Assembly: GCF_902497995.1 (NCBI RefSeq)
Contig: NZ_CABVII010000029.1
Location: 1 to 64,000, forward strand
From: Pseudomonas fluorescens
GTDB taxonomy: Bacteria > Pseudomonadota > Gammaproteobacteria > Pseudomonadales > Pseudomonadaceae
Direction of reading: 5' to 3'
DNA: 64,000 nucleotides
Part shown: in pieces, positions 18,938 to 26,808 of the stretch
Layout: the number at the start of each line of letters is the position of its first letter
How positions within the stretch are numbered: position 1 is the stretch's first letter
Program-made: the position numbers and the translations under genes
The notes under the pieces: generated by a model
What the model was told of the DNA's origin: nothing
Seen by the model: only the letters and a program-made list of their open reading frames with translations
Databases searched by the model: none

Positions 18938-19530
18938 GCTCCTGTAGAGACGTATAGGTCACGCCAGTACTGCGACCTTTATCATCCCAGGATATTCTGT
19001 TTTTAGCTGCTGTAACGCCTCGTGGATCGCTCCAAGGGGTTAGGAACCGACCGTCATAGTGCGAAGTTTCAGCAATTCTCCAGATACCGGCTCTGATATT
19101 CCCGCTACCGGATCGCGACCGATAGTTGCCCAAGGCAAATGCCGGTTTTGAAAATTGGGGTATCACTGGATCTGGAAAAGTGGCTTACGACCGACGGAGA
19201 ACGGCGAGGAGCAACCATTTTCGTTGTAGCAGTTGCAGAAGACTGCGTCCGATAGCGATATGGTATTGCGACATGACTCAATCTCCGGCTGCTGCTTCAA
19301 TTGCGACATCAGCCTTGGGTCGACAGCGGTCATGACTTAGATCCAGTGTGCCTAATGGTCTCCCTTGTCCGCCGGCTTTTACCTGAATACCTTCAAATAG
19401 AGTGTCCGTAGTGTGATGTCGGTGGACTAGTTCGGTGTATTCCGGCTGCGCCAGACTGGTATTTTGAAGACTTCGTTCCGCATCCCCCAGAAAACATGAT
19501 AATTAGCGTTTCTGAGAAAATTTCGAAATT
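18938..19530. other. Intergenic region with duplicated segment
   Basis: 593 bases without a supported gene. From about 18990 to 19205 it resembles 21626-21850: both have GATATTCTG, then a TAGC-GCTG block and, at the end, TTTTGAAAA followed by GTGGCTTACGACCGAC. Both copies follow a serine-recombinase 3' end, so gene tail and downstream DNA were duplicated together and then diverged. Confidence 0.5.
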
Positions 19531-20787
19531 TCAAAGAATACCTCCGGACGATCGTGGCCTAATACTCCACTCACTTTCAATTCGCAACCGTAAATTCGAA
19601 AGCCGGTCGCTTAAATTGTCAGCCGAAATAAAACCACTGAAATTGAAATACCGCGCCAACGCCGGCCTAGCAAAAGCAGGCATTCGAGAAAGGCCTTCTG
19701 CCAAACTACCGGCGGCCGTAATCAAAATAAATATGGGTTTATATGTATTGCCGCGCCCATGCGAACGGGCCAATTGGATTAAATCAACTATACTTTCGGG
19801 ATCCCGTTCATCTATATCTATAAAAAACAAATAACATTTATCATCACGCATAAGTCCATTATTACTCACCCCAAGCGATAATCGAGTGGCGTCCTCTTCT
19901 ACAAATTGAATGTCTATCCAAATATCCTGAGCCACAAGGGCGTCCTTTATTTTCGAAAACAAATCCGTATAACCTGGAACCAAAAAAACACGCACAGGTT
20001 TGTTTGGGCGCAGAAATGCGGAAACGGTCTCCCGCACAAGCTTACTAACGCTTTGATACACAAGGTCGTTGCGTTCCAGGGGCTTGCATATTGACAGGTG
20101 ATTACCGTCAACCCCAATGGGAACACATCCCACGATTCCAGGGTTAGCACTAACAGAGTCGACCACGACTGTTGGTCCAGTTTTACTCGTCTCGTGGTAT
20201 GCGGCCACTGTAATTGACATACGGGCAACGTTTTGGCGAAACCACTCTCCTAGATTCTGCAGATAAGCACTACCGTGCGCCATCTCTTTAGTGACATTGC
20301 TCGGCAAGCTAAGGAAGGACAATCTTGACGCCAGATCTGATAATGAGGCTCCAGTATGGGGAGTAGCAAGAAAAACGATCGCTCGGGTATTACTTACCAA
20401 TGGGCGCCATTTCTCTATATTCATAGTATCCGCTGTCTGAAGAAGCTGTTTAACCATTAACCCCCCCAAGCTGTGGGCAATAAAAATAGTAGGCCTCGCA
20501 CCAATTCCATGAGCAGTCAAGTACTCTAAAATATTTCGGGATCGCTCAAGAATCCCCATAGATGAAGAATTGGAACTCCACATTGTCACTGATGCGGGAT
20601 ATCCTAAGCTGAATACGCGCACATTTTCTATATCGGCTGACAACCAAGACGGCCAAAAATCTTCAGCCTTTCCCGGCGGGTGCCATGTATCCAGATAGTT
20701 ACCGCCAACACCGTGCACAAACAACACATCTGCAACGATTTCAGCCTCAGTCTTCGCATCTACTTGATATAACGATACTGAACTCAT
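19531..20787 (-). CDS. SERAC1/PGAP1-like alpha/beta hydrolase with extra C-terminal domain
   Basis: About 418 residues. The N-terminal 260 form a lipase-type alpha/beta hydrolase: HGVGGNYLDTW near the start, nucleophile S106 in AHSLGGL, ATPHTGAS after it, probable acid D210 in VVVDSVSA and H230 in DGNHLS. This set matches SERAC1/PGAP1-like esterases. The last 150 residues (from VRVFLVPGYTDLF) form an alternating beta/alpha domain that I cannot name, perhaps a sensor or effector part. Start at the ATG after GGAGAAGG, four codons into the longer frame. SERAC1-like proteins are found in bacterial conflict loci, where they may damage membranes. Here it is the only minus-strand gene in this half of the island. 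Confidence 0.8.
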   Translation of the reverse strand: MSSVSLYQVDAKTEAEIVADVLFVHGVGGNYLDTWHPPGKAEDFWPSWLSADIENVRVFSLGYPASVTMWSSNSSSMGILERSRNILEYLTAHGIGARPTIFIAHSLGGLMVKQLLQTADTMNIEKWRPLVSNTRAIVFLATPHTGASLSDLASRLSFLSLPSNVTKEMAHGSAYLQNLGEWFRQNVARMSITVAAYHETSKTGPTVVVDSVSANPGIVGCVPIGVDGNHLSICKPLERNDLVYQSVSKLVRETVSAFLRPNKPVRVFLVPGYTDLFSKIKDALVAQDIWIDIQFVEEDATRLSLGVSNNGLMRDDKCYLFFIDIDERDPESIVDLIQLARSHGRGNTYKPIFILITAAGSLAEGLSRMPAFARPALARYFNFSGFISADNLSDRLSNLRLRIESEWSIRPRSSGGIL

Positions 20788-20930
20788 CGCCTTCTCCACG
20801 AATTAATATTCAACGACTTAACGGGCTCACTACAAATATATCTTCGCTTCTCAAGATCTCAACCCGATCGATACGGTCTGAGTATAGGTGACAAACCTAC
20901 GAGCGATGCCTGCGGTCCACCAAGGGTAGA

Positions 20931-21102
20931 TTTGGGTCGTCTTCTGCGGGTCATGGTCAAAAAGCGTGCTGGTCAAATCCGGTCCAGAACACTGGCCAGA
21001 TCGAATGCAAACAATTGGACATGCCTGAGTAATTACTCACCCAGCCCTAGCCACCGGCAAGATGAACTAGGATTCCCGCACCATCACTCAAGGACGATAG
21101 CT
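20931..21102 (+). repeat. Conserved leader, copy 1
   Basis: About 172 bases directly ahead of the small gene at 21103 that are closely similar to 23446-23617. Shared blocks include TTTGGGTCGTC, CTGCGGGTCAT, TGGTCAAATCCGGTCCA, GCAAACAATTGG and GGATTCCCGCACCATCACTC. By eye the leader is conserved at least as well as the protein it precedes, which points to function as RNA or as a recombination site. Confidence 0.7.
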
Positions 21103-21318
21103 ATGTTAGATAACCCAGAAGCCAGCATCGCCACAGCGGACGTGCTGACCCTGTTGCTGCACAACCAGTACGCATTGGCCGCTGGACTCGAAGAACTGGC
21201 CTTGTGGGTCAAAGCCAATGGCTCAAACGGGACCTACGAAAACGCTATCGCAGTGTTTGAAACCCTCGATACGAATGCATCCGCCATCGCCGCTGGAATT
21301 ATGAAGCTGAGGCAATAG
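21103..21318 (+). CDS. Small paralogous protein, copy 1 (71 residues)
   Basis: A 71-residue acidic protein, mostly helical, about half identical to the product of 23618-23836. Shared stretches are ADxLTLLLHNQ, the middle GxEEL/GAAIEE helix, and ETLDTNAxxIxxxIMxLR at the end. I know no function. The ATG at 21103 follows AAGGA, and that start aligns exactly with copy 2, while earlier in-frame starts would lie in the conserved leader. Two copies with conserved leaders suggest selection, perhaps as an antitoxin-like or regulatory peptide (guess). Confidence 0.75.
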   Translation: MLDNPEASIATADVLTLLLHNQYALAAGLEELALWVKANGSNGTYENAIAVFETLDTNASAIAAGIMKLRQ

Positions 21319-21339
21319 GCGTTATCAAAGCTAGACCTG

Positions 21340-21579
21340 ATGGCAACCATGACCCGCTTAGATCAACAGATGCGGGTACAGCGGATTCGGGAAGATCTGG
21401 AGAACAAGCGTGCAGCTGATCCTGATTGGAAGCCAGCTGGCAAAGGGCGTAACCAGGCGAAGTAGGGCAAGGTAGCGGGCTTGCTTAAGCGGAATGGCAA
21501 CTTCGTGGAAGAAATCGCCAAGATTGCCGACGTGGGTATTGCAACCGTGTACCGCATCAGGAGGGAACTGACTCTGTAA
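21340..21579 (+). pseudogene. Serine recombinase C-terminal remnant with nonsense codon
   Basis: In one frame, 80 codons encode the end of a resolvase. The linker (RVQRIREDLENKRAADPDWK, PAGKGRNQAK) is followed by TAG at 21463-21465 and then the helix-turn-helix (LLKRNGNFVEEIAKIADVGIATVYRIRREL) to TAA. Everything upstream, including the catalytic domain, is gone. The tail belongs to the same family as the gene at 18311 but is not a close copy. Confidence 0.85.
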
Positions 21580-21598
21580 GCCCCATCAGCATGACATC

Positions 21599-21620
21599 AG
21601 CCGCCTACGGGCGGTTTTTC
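21599..21620 (+). terminator. Intrinsic terminator
   Basis: CCGCC-TACG-GGCGG followed by TTTTTC, 20 bases after the recombinase remnant. It probably ended the lost recombinase transcript and now would end transcripts of the small gene at 21103. Confidence 0.75.
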
Positions 21621-22125
21621 GTACCCGTGATATTCTGAATTTGTAGCCGCTGACGCCGAGGTGGCCCGGGAATGGCTCTTAACCTCGACCCAGCCTATGC
21701 GGGGAATCCGACGATCCATTCTCCGCCCTGATATTCGGCCATGGATTTACGAGCAGTGTTAGATCCAGGGCAGGTGTATATTTTGAAAAGTATGGGTGTC
21801 AGCAGATTTCTATGAGTGGCTTACGACCGACAGAGAACGGCTAATAACGGACGCTTCCAAGCCGCGACTGAACAACACGAAAACCATCATAGGCTCCACC
21901 GCGTACCCCTTTACGACCGCTCTCTGACTTTCCGTGAACATCACGCCGGGTCTACTGATACCCTTATCAGGAGGCTTCGCCCTGACTCTCTCCAGATCGA
22001 ACACGATTATCGTACAATCCTGACAGTGAGCCCGCATACCTCAGCGTGAACTACTCATCATGGATGCGAAGCGGTCTTTGATGAACGCATTCAGGCATCG
22101 AAAGCGCGTTTCAATAGGAGAAACC
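21621..22125. other. Intergenic region with second duplicated segment
   Basis: About 500 bases without a supported gene. Positions 21626-21850 are the diverged partner of 18990-19205 (GATATTCTG near the start, GTGGCTTACGACCGAC at the end). The remainder carries the promoter side of the gene at 22126. Confidence 0.45.
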
Positions 22126-22668
22126 ATGGCCCATGAAGAAACCGAGGCGCAGCCCGATGGCACGGCTGGAAGTCATCCGCACCAAAGCGTGATTGATGAA
22201 TTGAAAGCCGCAGGTGTTCGCATCACGGGCTCTGAAAATTCCCACAAGCTCTTGTACAAACTATGCAAGCTCAAGGGTTTGCAAATGAATGGCTCTGCGA
22301 CCACAGCCGCGAAGAATGGTGGATTAAAACGAAACAAGGTCATCACCCAGGCACGGGAACTGCTTCGCGAGTACATGACCACGGGTCTCATCGTTCTGCC
22401 TGAACACATCAAGGCCAAGGGCTCCAATAACAAATACAAGCATGATGGAGAGGCCGAGGCGAACCGGAATTTCAATGGCCATGGATGGAAAGCACCCAAC
22501 CCGCCATTGCCAAAGCGCGCCATTCCAGCAATAACCCTTGGCGGCATCCAGTCTGGCCAGAAACAAGTCCGTAAGGCCATCAGCAATGCCAGTAAAATGG
22601 TTGTCATTGAGGCTTACGCTAAGGAACACAAATGCACAATTGCACAGGCGATGGTCGCTCTGATGTGA
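22126..22668 (+). CDS. Hypothetical protein, 180 residues
   Basis: I do not recognise it. The start chosen is ATG 22126, preceded by AGGAG at a good distance. A longer frame from 22060 lacks such a site. The protein is basic and rich in Lys, Gly and Asn in the middle (KAKGSNNKYKHDG), with a C-terminal helix (KMVVIEAYAKEHKCTIAQAMVALM) that suggests DNA or protein binding. It is followed 140 bases later by another unknown gene on the same strand. Confidence 0.6.
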   Translation: MAHEETEAQPDGTAGSHPHQSVIDELKAAGVRITGSENSHKLLYKLCKLKGLQMNGSATTAAKNGGLKRNKVITQARELLREYMTTGLIVLPEHIKAKGSNNKYKHDGEAEANRNFNGHGWKAPNPPLPKRAIPAITLGGIQSGQKQVRKAISNASKMVVIEAYAKEHKCTIAQAMVALM

Positions 22669-22807
22669 TTGAGTGTGCCTGCACTACGCATCCAGCCGCA
22701 TAGCACATGGAGCCCAGGCAGACCACAGCCCCTTTATTGGGGCAAAGCCCATAGGGGACGCCCATTTTCGCGTCCGCGAAATCAGACAGAAACCAAAGGA
22801 GTACACA

Positions 22808-23212
22808 GTGGACCTTTTTGAAGAAGACAAGCGTTTGACTCTCAAACCGGTGAGGGCATTCAGCGACTTGCTGCTGAAAGCCTTCGCCAATGGGTCATGT
22901 ACTTGCATCCGCTGCAGCGAAACCAACGGCAGCCAGGAGGGCTACGAGTACTTGCATACTTTTGAGATCGATGGAGTCGTGCTCAACCGCCGCTTTGCTA
23001 TTTCTTCATATTCTGACGTGCGTGGCGCTCTGTCCAAGGCTTGGCAGGCGTACTTCAAAACTGAATTACCTGAAGACGGACCGGCCGATATGGAGGCCAT
23101 TTCAGTCCTGGTGCAAGGAGAGGCTTCCCGCCGTTTGCGGCCCATGCTCTACGCGGCTGATGTGGTAAGGGATATCGAAGACGTTCCACACTTTTCTGCA
23201 GGAATGTTTTGA
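22808..23212 (+). CDS. Hypothetical protein, 134 residues
   Basis: I do not recognise it. The likely start is GTG 22808 with AAGGAG seven bases before it. A longer open frame begins at 22673 but has no ribosome site. A CxxC pair (CTCIRC) near residue 30 could bind a metal. The rest is mixed alpha/beta (YEYLHTFEIDGVVLNRRF). It may be co-transcribed with the gene at 22126. Confidence 0.6.
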   Translation: MDLFEEDKRLTLKPVRAFSDLLLKAFANGSCTCIRCSETNGSQEGYEYLHTFEIDGVVLNRRFAISSYSDVRGALSKAWQAYFKTELPEDGPADMEAISVLVQGEASRRLRPMLYAADVVRDIEDVPHFSAGMF

Positions 23213-23445
23213 CGGGTGCCTAACTAATAACTGGAAAGAACCAGCCATGCAGATCGAGCGCCCAAACATGCGTCACCAAAATGGCTTGCTGGCTGAACAG
23301 CGCCGAGAGTGTGCGAACAACGTTCCTTTGCCCTGCATTGCAAAACGGACATGGACCCCTCGCCGGGTGGTCGAGCTGAACGCAGGCCTAGCAAGTCTGC
23401 ACGACAGTCACAGCGTTATCAGACGACCGGGCAATTACCGATCGC

Positions 23446-23617
23446 TTTGGGTCGTCCTCTGCGGGTCATTACCAGGAGCCGTGTTGGTCAAATCCGGTCC
23501 AAAGGACTGGTCAGGTCGAACGCAAACAATTGGGCCGGCTTGAGCAATTACCCACCCAGCCTCAGCCAGCGGCAAGATGAGCTAGGATTCCCGCACCATC
23601 ACTCAAGGACGATAGCC
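23446..23617 (+). repeat. Conserved leader, copy 2
   Basis: Partner of 20931-21102, ending at the start codon of the second small gene. The match covers the full 172 bases with scattered substitutions and one or two short indels near position 40. Confidence 0.7.
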
Positions 23618-23836
23618 ATGTCAGATAACTCAGAAGCCAACATCGTCATAGCGGACGCACTGACTTTGCTCCTGCACAACCAGCACGCCACAGGTGCTGC
23701 CATAGAGGAGATCACCAAGTGGCTCTCTGAGAATGGAGTAAAGAGTGTTGCCGCTAACGCAACGGCGGCAATGGAAACGCTGGACACGAATGCTCAAGGC
23801 ATCACAGACGCCATTATGCGACTACGGCGTTCATAG
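23618..23836 (+). CDS. Small paralogous protein, copy 2 (72 residues)
   Basis: A 72-residue helical protein paralogous to 21103-21318 (same start, same ADALTLLLHNQ and ETLDTNAQ blocks, same length within one residue). AAGGA precedes the ATG. It lies 227 bases ahead of the kinase gene. Function unknown. The longer open frame that begins at 23309 runs through the conserved leader and is not supported as coding. Confidence 0.75.
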   Translation: MSDNSEANIVIADALTLLLHNQHATGAAIEEITKWLSENGVKSVAANATAAMETLDTNAQGITDAIMRLRRS

Positions 23837-24063
23837 CCCCGATTTAGCGCGGGAAAAAGGCTAGACGATACGGACCAGCCACCAGCGAACGGCGAAGATA
23901 ATTTACCACGGGTGCAGCACCGTAGCCTGAGCTACCGTTTGACCTGCTTTCTAGCCCCTTCTACCATCCTAGGAAATGTCGGGCGAGTTGATTTTTCGGT
24001 ACCATCCCCTCATGATCTGACCTCTCAGATACGCGGCATTCTTTCCAAGCAAGGACAGCAAAT

Positions 24064-25380
24064 ATGCAAACTGTAAGGCAAATTGGGCGGGGCGGCTTTG
24101 GCAATGTCGACCTAGTGACAGATCCAAACGGAGTGCAGTTTGCTAGGAAAACATTTAGCATCAATCAAGGGGGAGATTTCCCTCCTGAACTCGCTGAAAA
24201 TGTCAAACGTCGCTTCATCAGAGAAGCGCAGGTACAAGCTGCACTGAGTCACAAAAACATAATGCCCGTTATTGATTCAAGTCTCGGAAGCAGTCCTCCT
24301 TCTTTTATAATGCCCTTGGCGGAAGCATCTCTCGATAAGGACATTCAGATCGACCGCCAATTGGGAGGGCGGGCCATAGAAGCAGTGATGGACATTCTAG
24401 CGGGGCTAGAGGAGCTCCACTCGCTTGATATAAAGCACCGAGATTTAAAGCCCCAGAATGTTTTACGGCTTCGCTCAACAGACGGGGACAGATACGTAAT
24501 AAGTGATTTTGGTCTGATTTCCGTAAAGGATACGCAGTTGTCCGTACTAACTCAAACGGGCATGCGGATGGGGTCGGACTACTATACAGCTCCTGAAGTT
24601 ACAACCGATTTAAAGCTGGCATCTTTCAGATCGGATATATATTCCGTCGGCTGTATACTTCACGATCTATTTGGGACCGATGACCGTATTCCTTGTTTCG
24701 AAATTTCCGAATCTGGACCTTATTCTGAAATAATGCGTTGCTGTACAAGACGAGAGCCATCGCGCCGATTTGGATCTGTTTCGGATCTCCGAGAAGCAAT
24801 TTTGTCACTTGGTCAGATTCATATCACTGCCTCCGAACCCCAAGTGGCCGACTTTATAACGGTGCTTATGGGCACGGCGGCCATGCCAGCAGCAACTTGG
24901 AAGAAAATCGTTGAGAAAGTGGAGGACGGTTACCCATCTACTGATGTGAAATCATTGTTGCAAGTTATTCCTTTGCATAGAATCAGTGAATTGATTACTA
25001 TGGACTCAGCTCTGGCTGGTCGCCTCGGAACTGTATATGGGGCTTGGGTGAAAGAATCGAGTTTCAACTTCGAAACCTGCGATGGTATCGCCAATCGCCT
25101 ACAAGAGTTTATGCAGTGCCCCGACTTTTCCTGCCAAGCTGAGATCATGCTTGCGCTTTTAATAATGGGTACTAGCCATAATCGCTGGTACGTTGAGCGT
25201 AAGTTTGCGGCTCTATGCAGTTCGTCAATGGATCCTGATCTTGCACGCCGCATTGCACTTGAGATAAGAGTTCTTGGTGTAAAAGCCTGCCAGGCAGTAA
25301 AGCATTTGGAAGGCAGTATTGGCATATCCCGCAACACGTTTCACCCTACAGTTCTATCAACGTTAAATCAGGTCTGTTAA
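24064..25380 (+). CDS. Eukaryote-like Ser/Thr protein kinase
   Basis: 438 residues. Residues 1-260 are a complete protein kinase domain: glycine loop IGRGGFGNV (7-15), ATP lysine K29, catalytic loop HRDLKPQN (125-132), DFG (148-150) and an APE-like APEV with YYTAPEV. The remaining 180 residues are helical and unrecognised, with no transmembrane or PASTA segment, so the kinase is cytoplasmic. AAGGA precedes the ATG. The PP2C gene begins two bases after its stop, so the two are coupled. Kinases with a helical add-on beside defence genes often act as phage-triggered effectors (for example Stk2-type), but no direct homologue can be named from sequence alone. Confidence 0.93.
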   Translation: MQTVRQIGRGGFGNVDLVTDPNGVQFARKTFSINQGGDFPPELAENVKRRFIREAQVQAALSHKNIMPVIDSSLGSSPPSFIMPLAEASLDKDIQIDRQLGGRAIEAVMDILAGLEELHSLDIKHRDLKPQNVLRLRSTDGDRYVISDFGLISVKDTQLSVLTQTGMRMGSDYYTAPEVTTDLKLASFRSDIYSVGCILHDLFGTDDRIPCFEISESGPYSEIMRCCTRREPSRRFGSVSDLREAILSLGQIHITASEPQVADFITVLMGTAAMPAATWKKIVEKVEDGYPSTDVKSLLQVIPLHRISELITMDSALAGRLGTVYGAWVKESSFNFETCDGIANRLQEFMQCPDFSCQAEIMLALLIMGTSHNRWYVERKFAALCSSSMDPDLARRIALEIRVLGVKACQAVKHLEGSIGISRNTFHPTVLSTLNQVC

Positions 25381-25382
25381 GC

Positions 25383-26075
25383 GTGCAAATATTTGCTTTT
25401 AGTGACAAGGGTCCTCGTACCAATAATCAGGACTCATTTTGCGTCGAGACTAAAGGCATCGAGACGATTGCATGTGTAGCAGATGGTGTCGGCGGAAATC
25501 AAGGAGGCGAAATTGCCTCCCAGCTAGCAGTAGATTCATTTAAGGAATCTTTTGTCGCTGGGCTGCAATTGACCGCCTGCCTAGAGGCTGCACATCGCAG
25601 TATAAATGAACAAGCAGCTCTCGATCCAGCACTTCACGGTATGGCGACGACTTTTACGGCTATACATTGGGATGGGGGCATTTTGAAAGGTGTGCATACG
25701 GGTGATTCACGGGCATACCTTCTGAGAGATTTTGGATTAAAACAACTAACTAAAGATCACACTGAAGTTGCAAGGCTGGTCGCCGAAGGGAAAATTTCGA
25801 AAGAGGATTCCGTCCATTACCCGAGAAAGAACGTACTCACAAGCGCACTTGGTACGCACAAGAGCTTGTTAATTGATGAATTCAGCTTCGAGGTGGAAGC
25901 TGGCGACCGCCTGCTTCTTATTACGGACGGAATTCATGGCGTCGTAACTAAAAAGTGCTTGGTAAGCCTTTCCATTGCACATGCTGACTTTATTGAATTT
26001 TGCGAAGAAGTTATAAAGAAGGTTAACTATATCACTGCAACCGACAACTTTACTTTGGTTGGGTTGGAGTTTTGA
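25383..26075 (+). CDS. PP2C-family Ser/Thr phosphatase
   Basis: 230 residues with PP2C motifs in order: RTNNQDSF (12-19), VADGVGG (32-38, metal-binding D34), GMATTFTA, GDSRAYLLR, LTKDHTEVARLV, TSALG, LLLITDGIHG and a final DNFTLV. It starts with GTG two bases after the kinase stop, implying co-translation and stoichiometric production. The obvious role is to reverse the partner kinase's phosphorylations and hold it inactive until triggered. This role is inferred from the pairing. Both genes are clearly richer in A and T than backbone genes. Confidence 0.93.
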   Translation: MQIFAFSDKGPRTNNQDSFCVETKGIETIACVADGVGGNQGGEIASQLAVDSFKESFVAGLQLTACLEAAHRSINEQAALDPALHGMATTFTAIHWDGGILKGVHTGDSRAYLLRDFGLKQLTKDHTEVARLVAEGKISKEDSVHYPRKNVLTSALGTHKSLLIDEFSFEVEAGDRLLLITDGIHGVVTKKCLVSLSIAHADFIEFCEEVIKKVNYITATDNFTLVGLEF

Positions 26076-26262
26076 TATTTGTTAGTTCTGTGTATGTAAG
26101 GAGTTCATGAGCTCAATAGTACCGGGCAGCAAATGAGAATTTTTTCTGCAGTTTCCCTGGAGTATCGCAGGTCGGCCGCATTAAACATACTGCCATAGCC
26201 TCTGCCAATGCTAGGGCTTCCACGCGGATTTTGGCCACCTCCGCTTCGGCTCCAGAGCACTA

Positions 26263-26685
26263 TTATGATGGATTCTGCATCAGATCATGAGACATAATCT
26301 TACCATCAAGCTCGATCCACCAATCCTTATCGAATTGCCTCAAGGCTCCGCCCACGAAGACCGCGTCTCTGTTGAACGACTTGATATCTCGTGGACTGTC
26401 TTCCGGGTTCCTCGCTAGACACATCACCAAGTAGCACTGCGCTCCTTGCCGAATCCTTTCGATATGGCTGCACCTTTCGTTGTATCCGAAGTTGCTACTA
26501 TCCCCGCCGTATTTTTCCAAGTGGGTTAATTGGACAAAGCGCGTCCCGTCATGCGTTTCGCACTTGTCTTGCCACACACGTAGGAATACAGCTCCATCAG
26601 CCCTCACGGCACCCCAAGATTGCCGCACCATACGGAGTGGAGCCCCCAAAGCGGAAAAAAATTGCGTAATGGACCGTTCGCTCAT
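26263..26685 (-). CDS. Hypothetical protein, third gene of the helicase operon
   Basis: 140 residues from an ATG preceded by GGAGG. An upstream extension to 26808 is in frame but has no good start. I do not recognise the family. Visible are WGAVRADGAVFLRVWQDKC near residue 25-43, YGGDSSNFGYNERCSHI near 60-75 and a conserved-looking core with several Trp and Cys. The gene lies 123 bases after the helicase stop on the same strand and converges on the PP2C gene. Its constant place in a helicase operon suggests a nuclease, modification-sensing or regulatory partner, but nothing in the sequence proves this. Confidence 0.65.
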   Translation of the reverse strand: MSERSITQFFSALGAPLRMVRQSWGAVRADGAVFLRVWQDKCETHDGTRFVQLTHLEKYGGDSSNFGYNERCSHIERIRQGAQCYLVMCLARNPEDSPRDIKSFNRDAVFVGGALRQFDKDWWIELDGKIMSHDLMQNPS

Positions 26686-26808
26686 TGTCTTGCCTCCAGA
26701 CGAACAGAGCTGATCATTGCGAAGTATGCAGCTCGGGCTTATGGGTGCTGGGGAGTTCGATGCTGGTTCATTAAAACGACAAACCGATGGCCGTAATAGT
26801 GAAATCAA

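Noticed and set aside
20932..21102. N-terminal extension of the first small paralogue
   Set aside because: The same region before the second copy is shifted in frame and conserved at DNA level, so it is a leader, not protein.
24064..26075. Type VI secretion PpkA/PppA regulators
   Set aside because: No type VI genes nearby, no transmembrane segment in the kinase, and the C-terminal domain is different.
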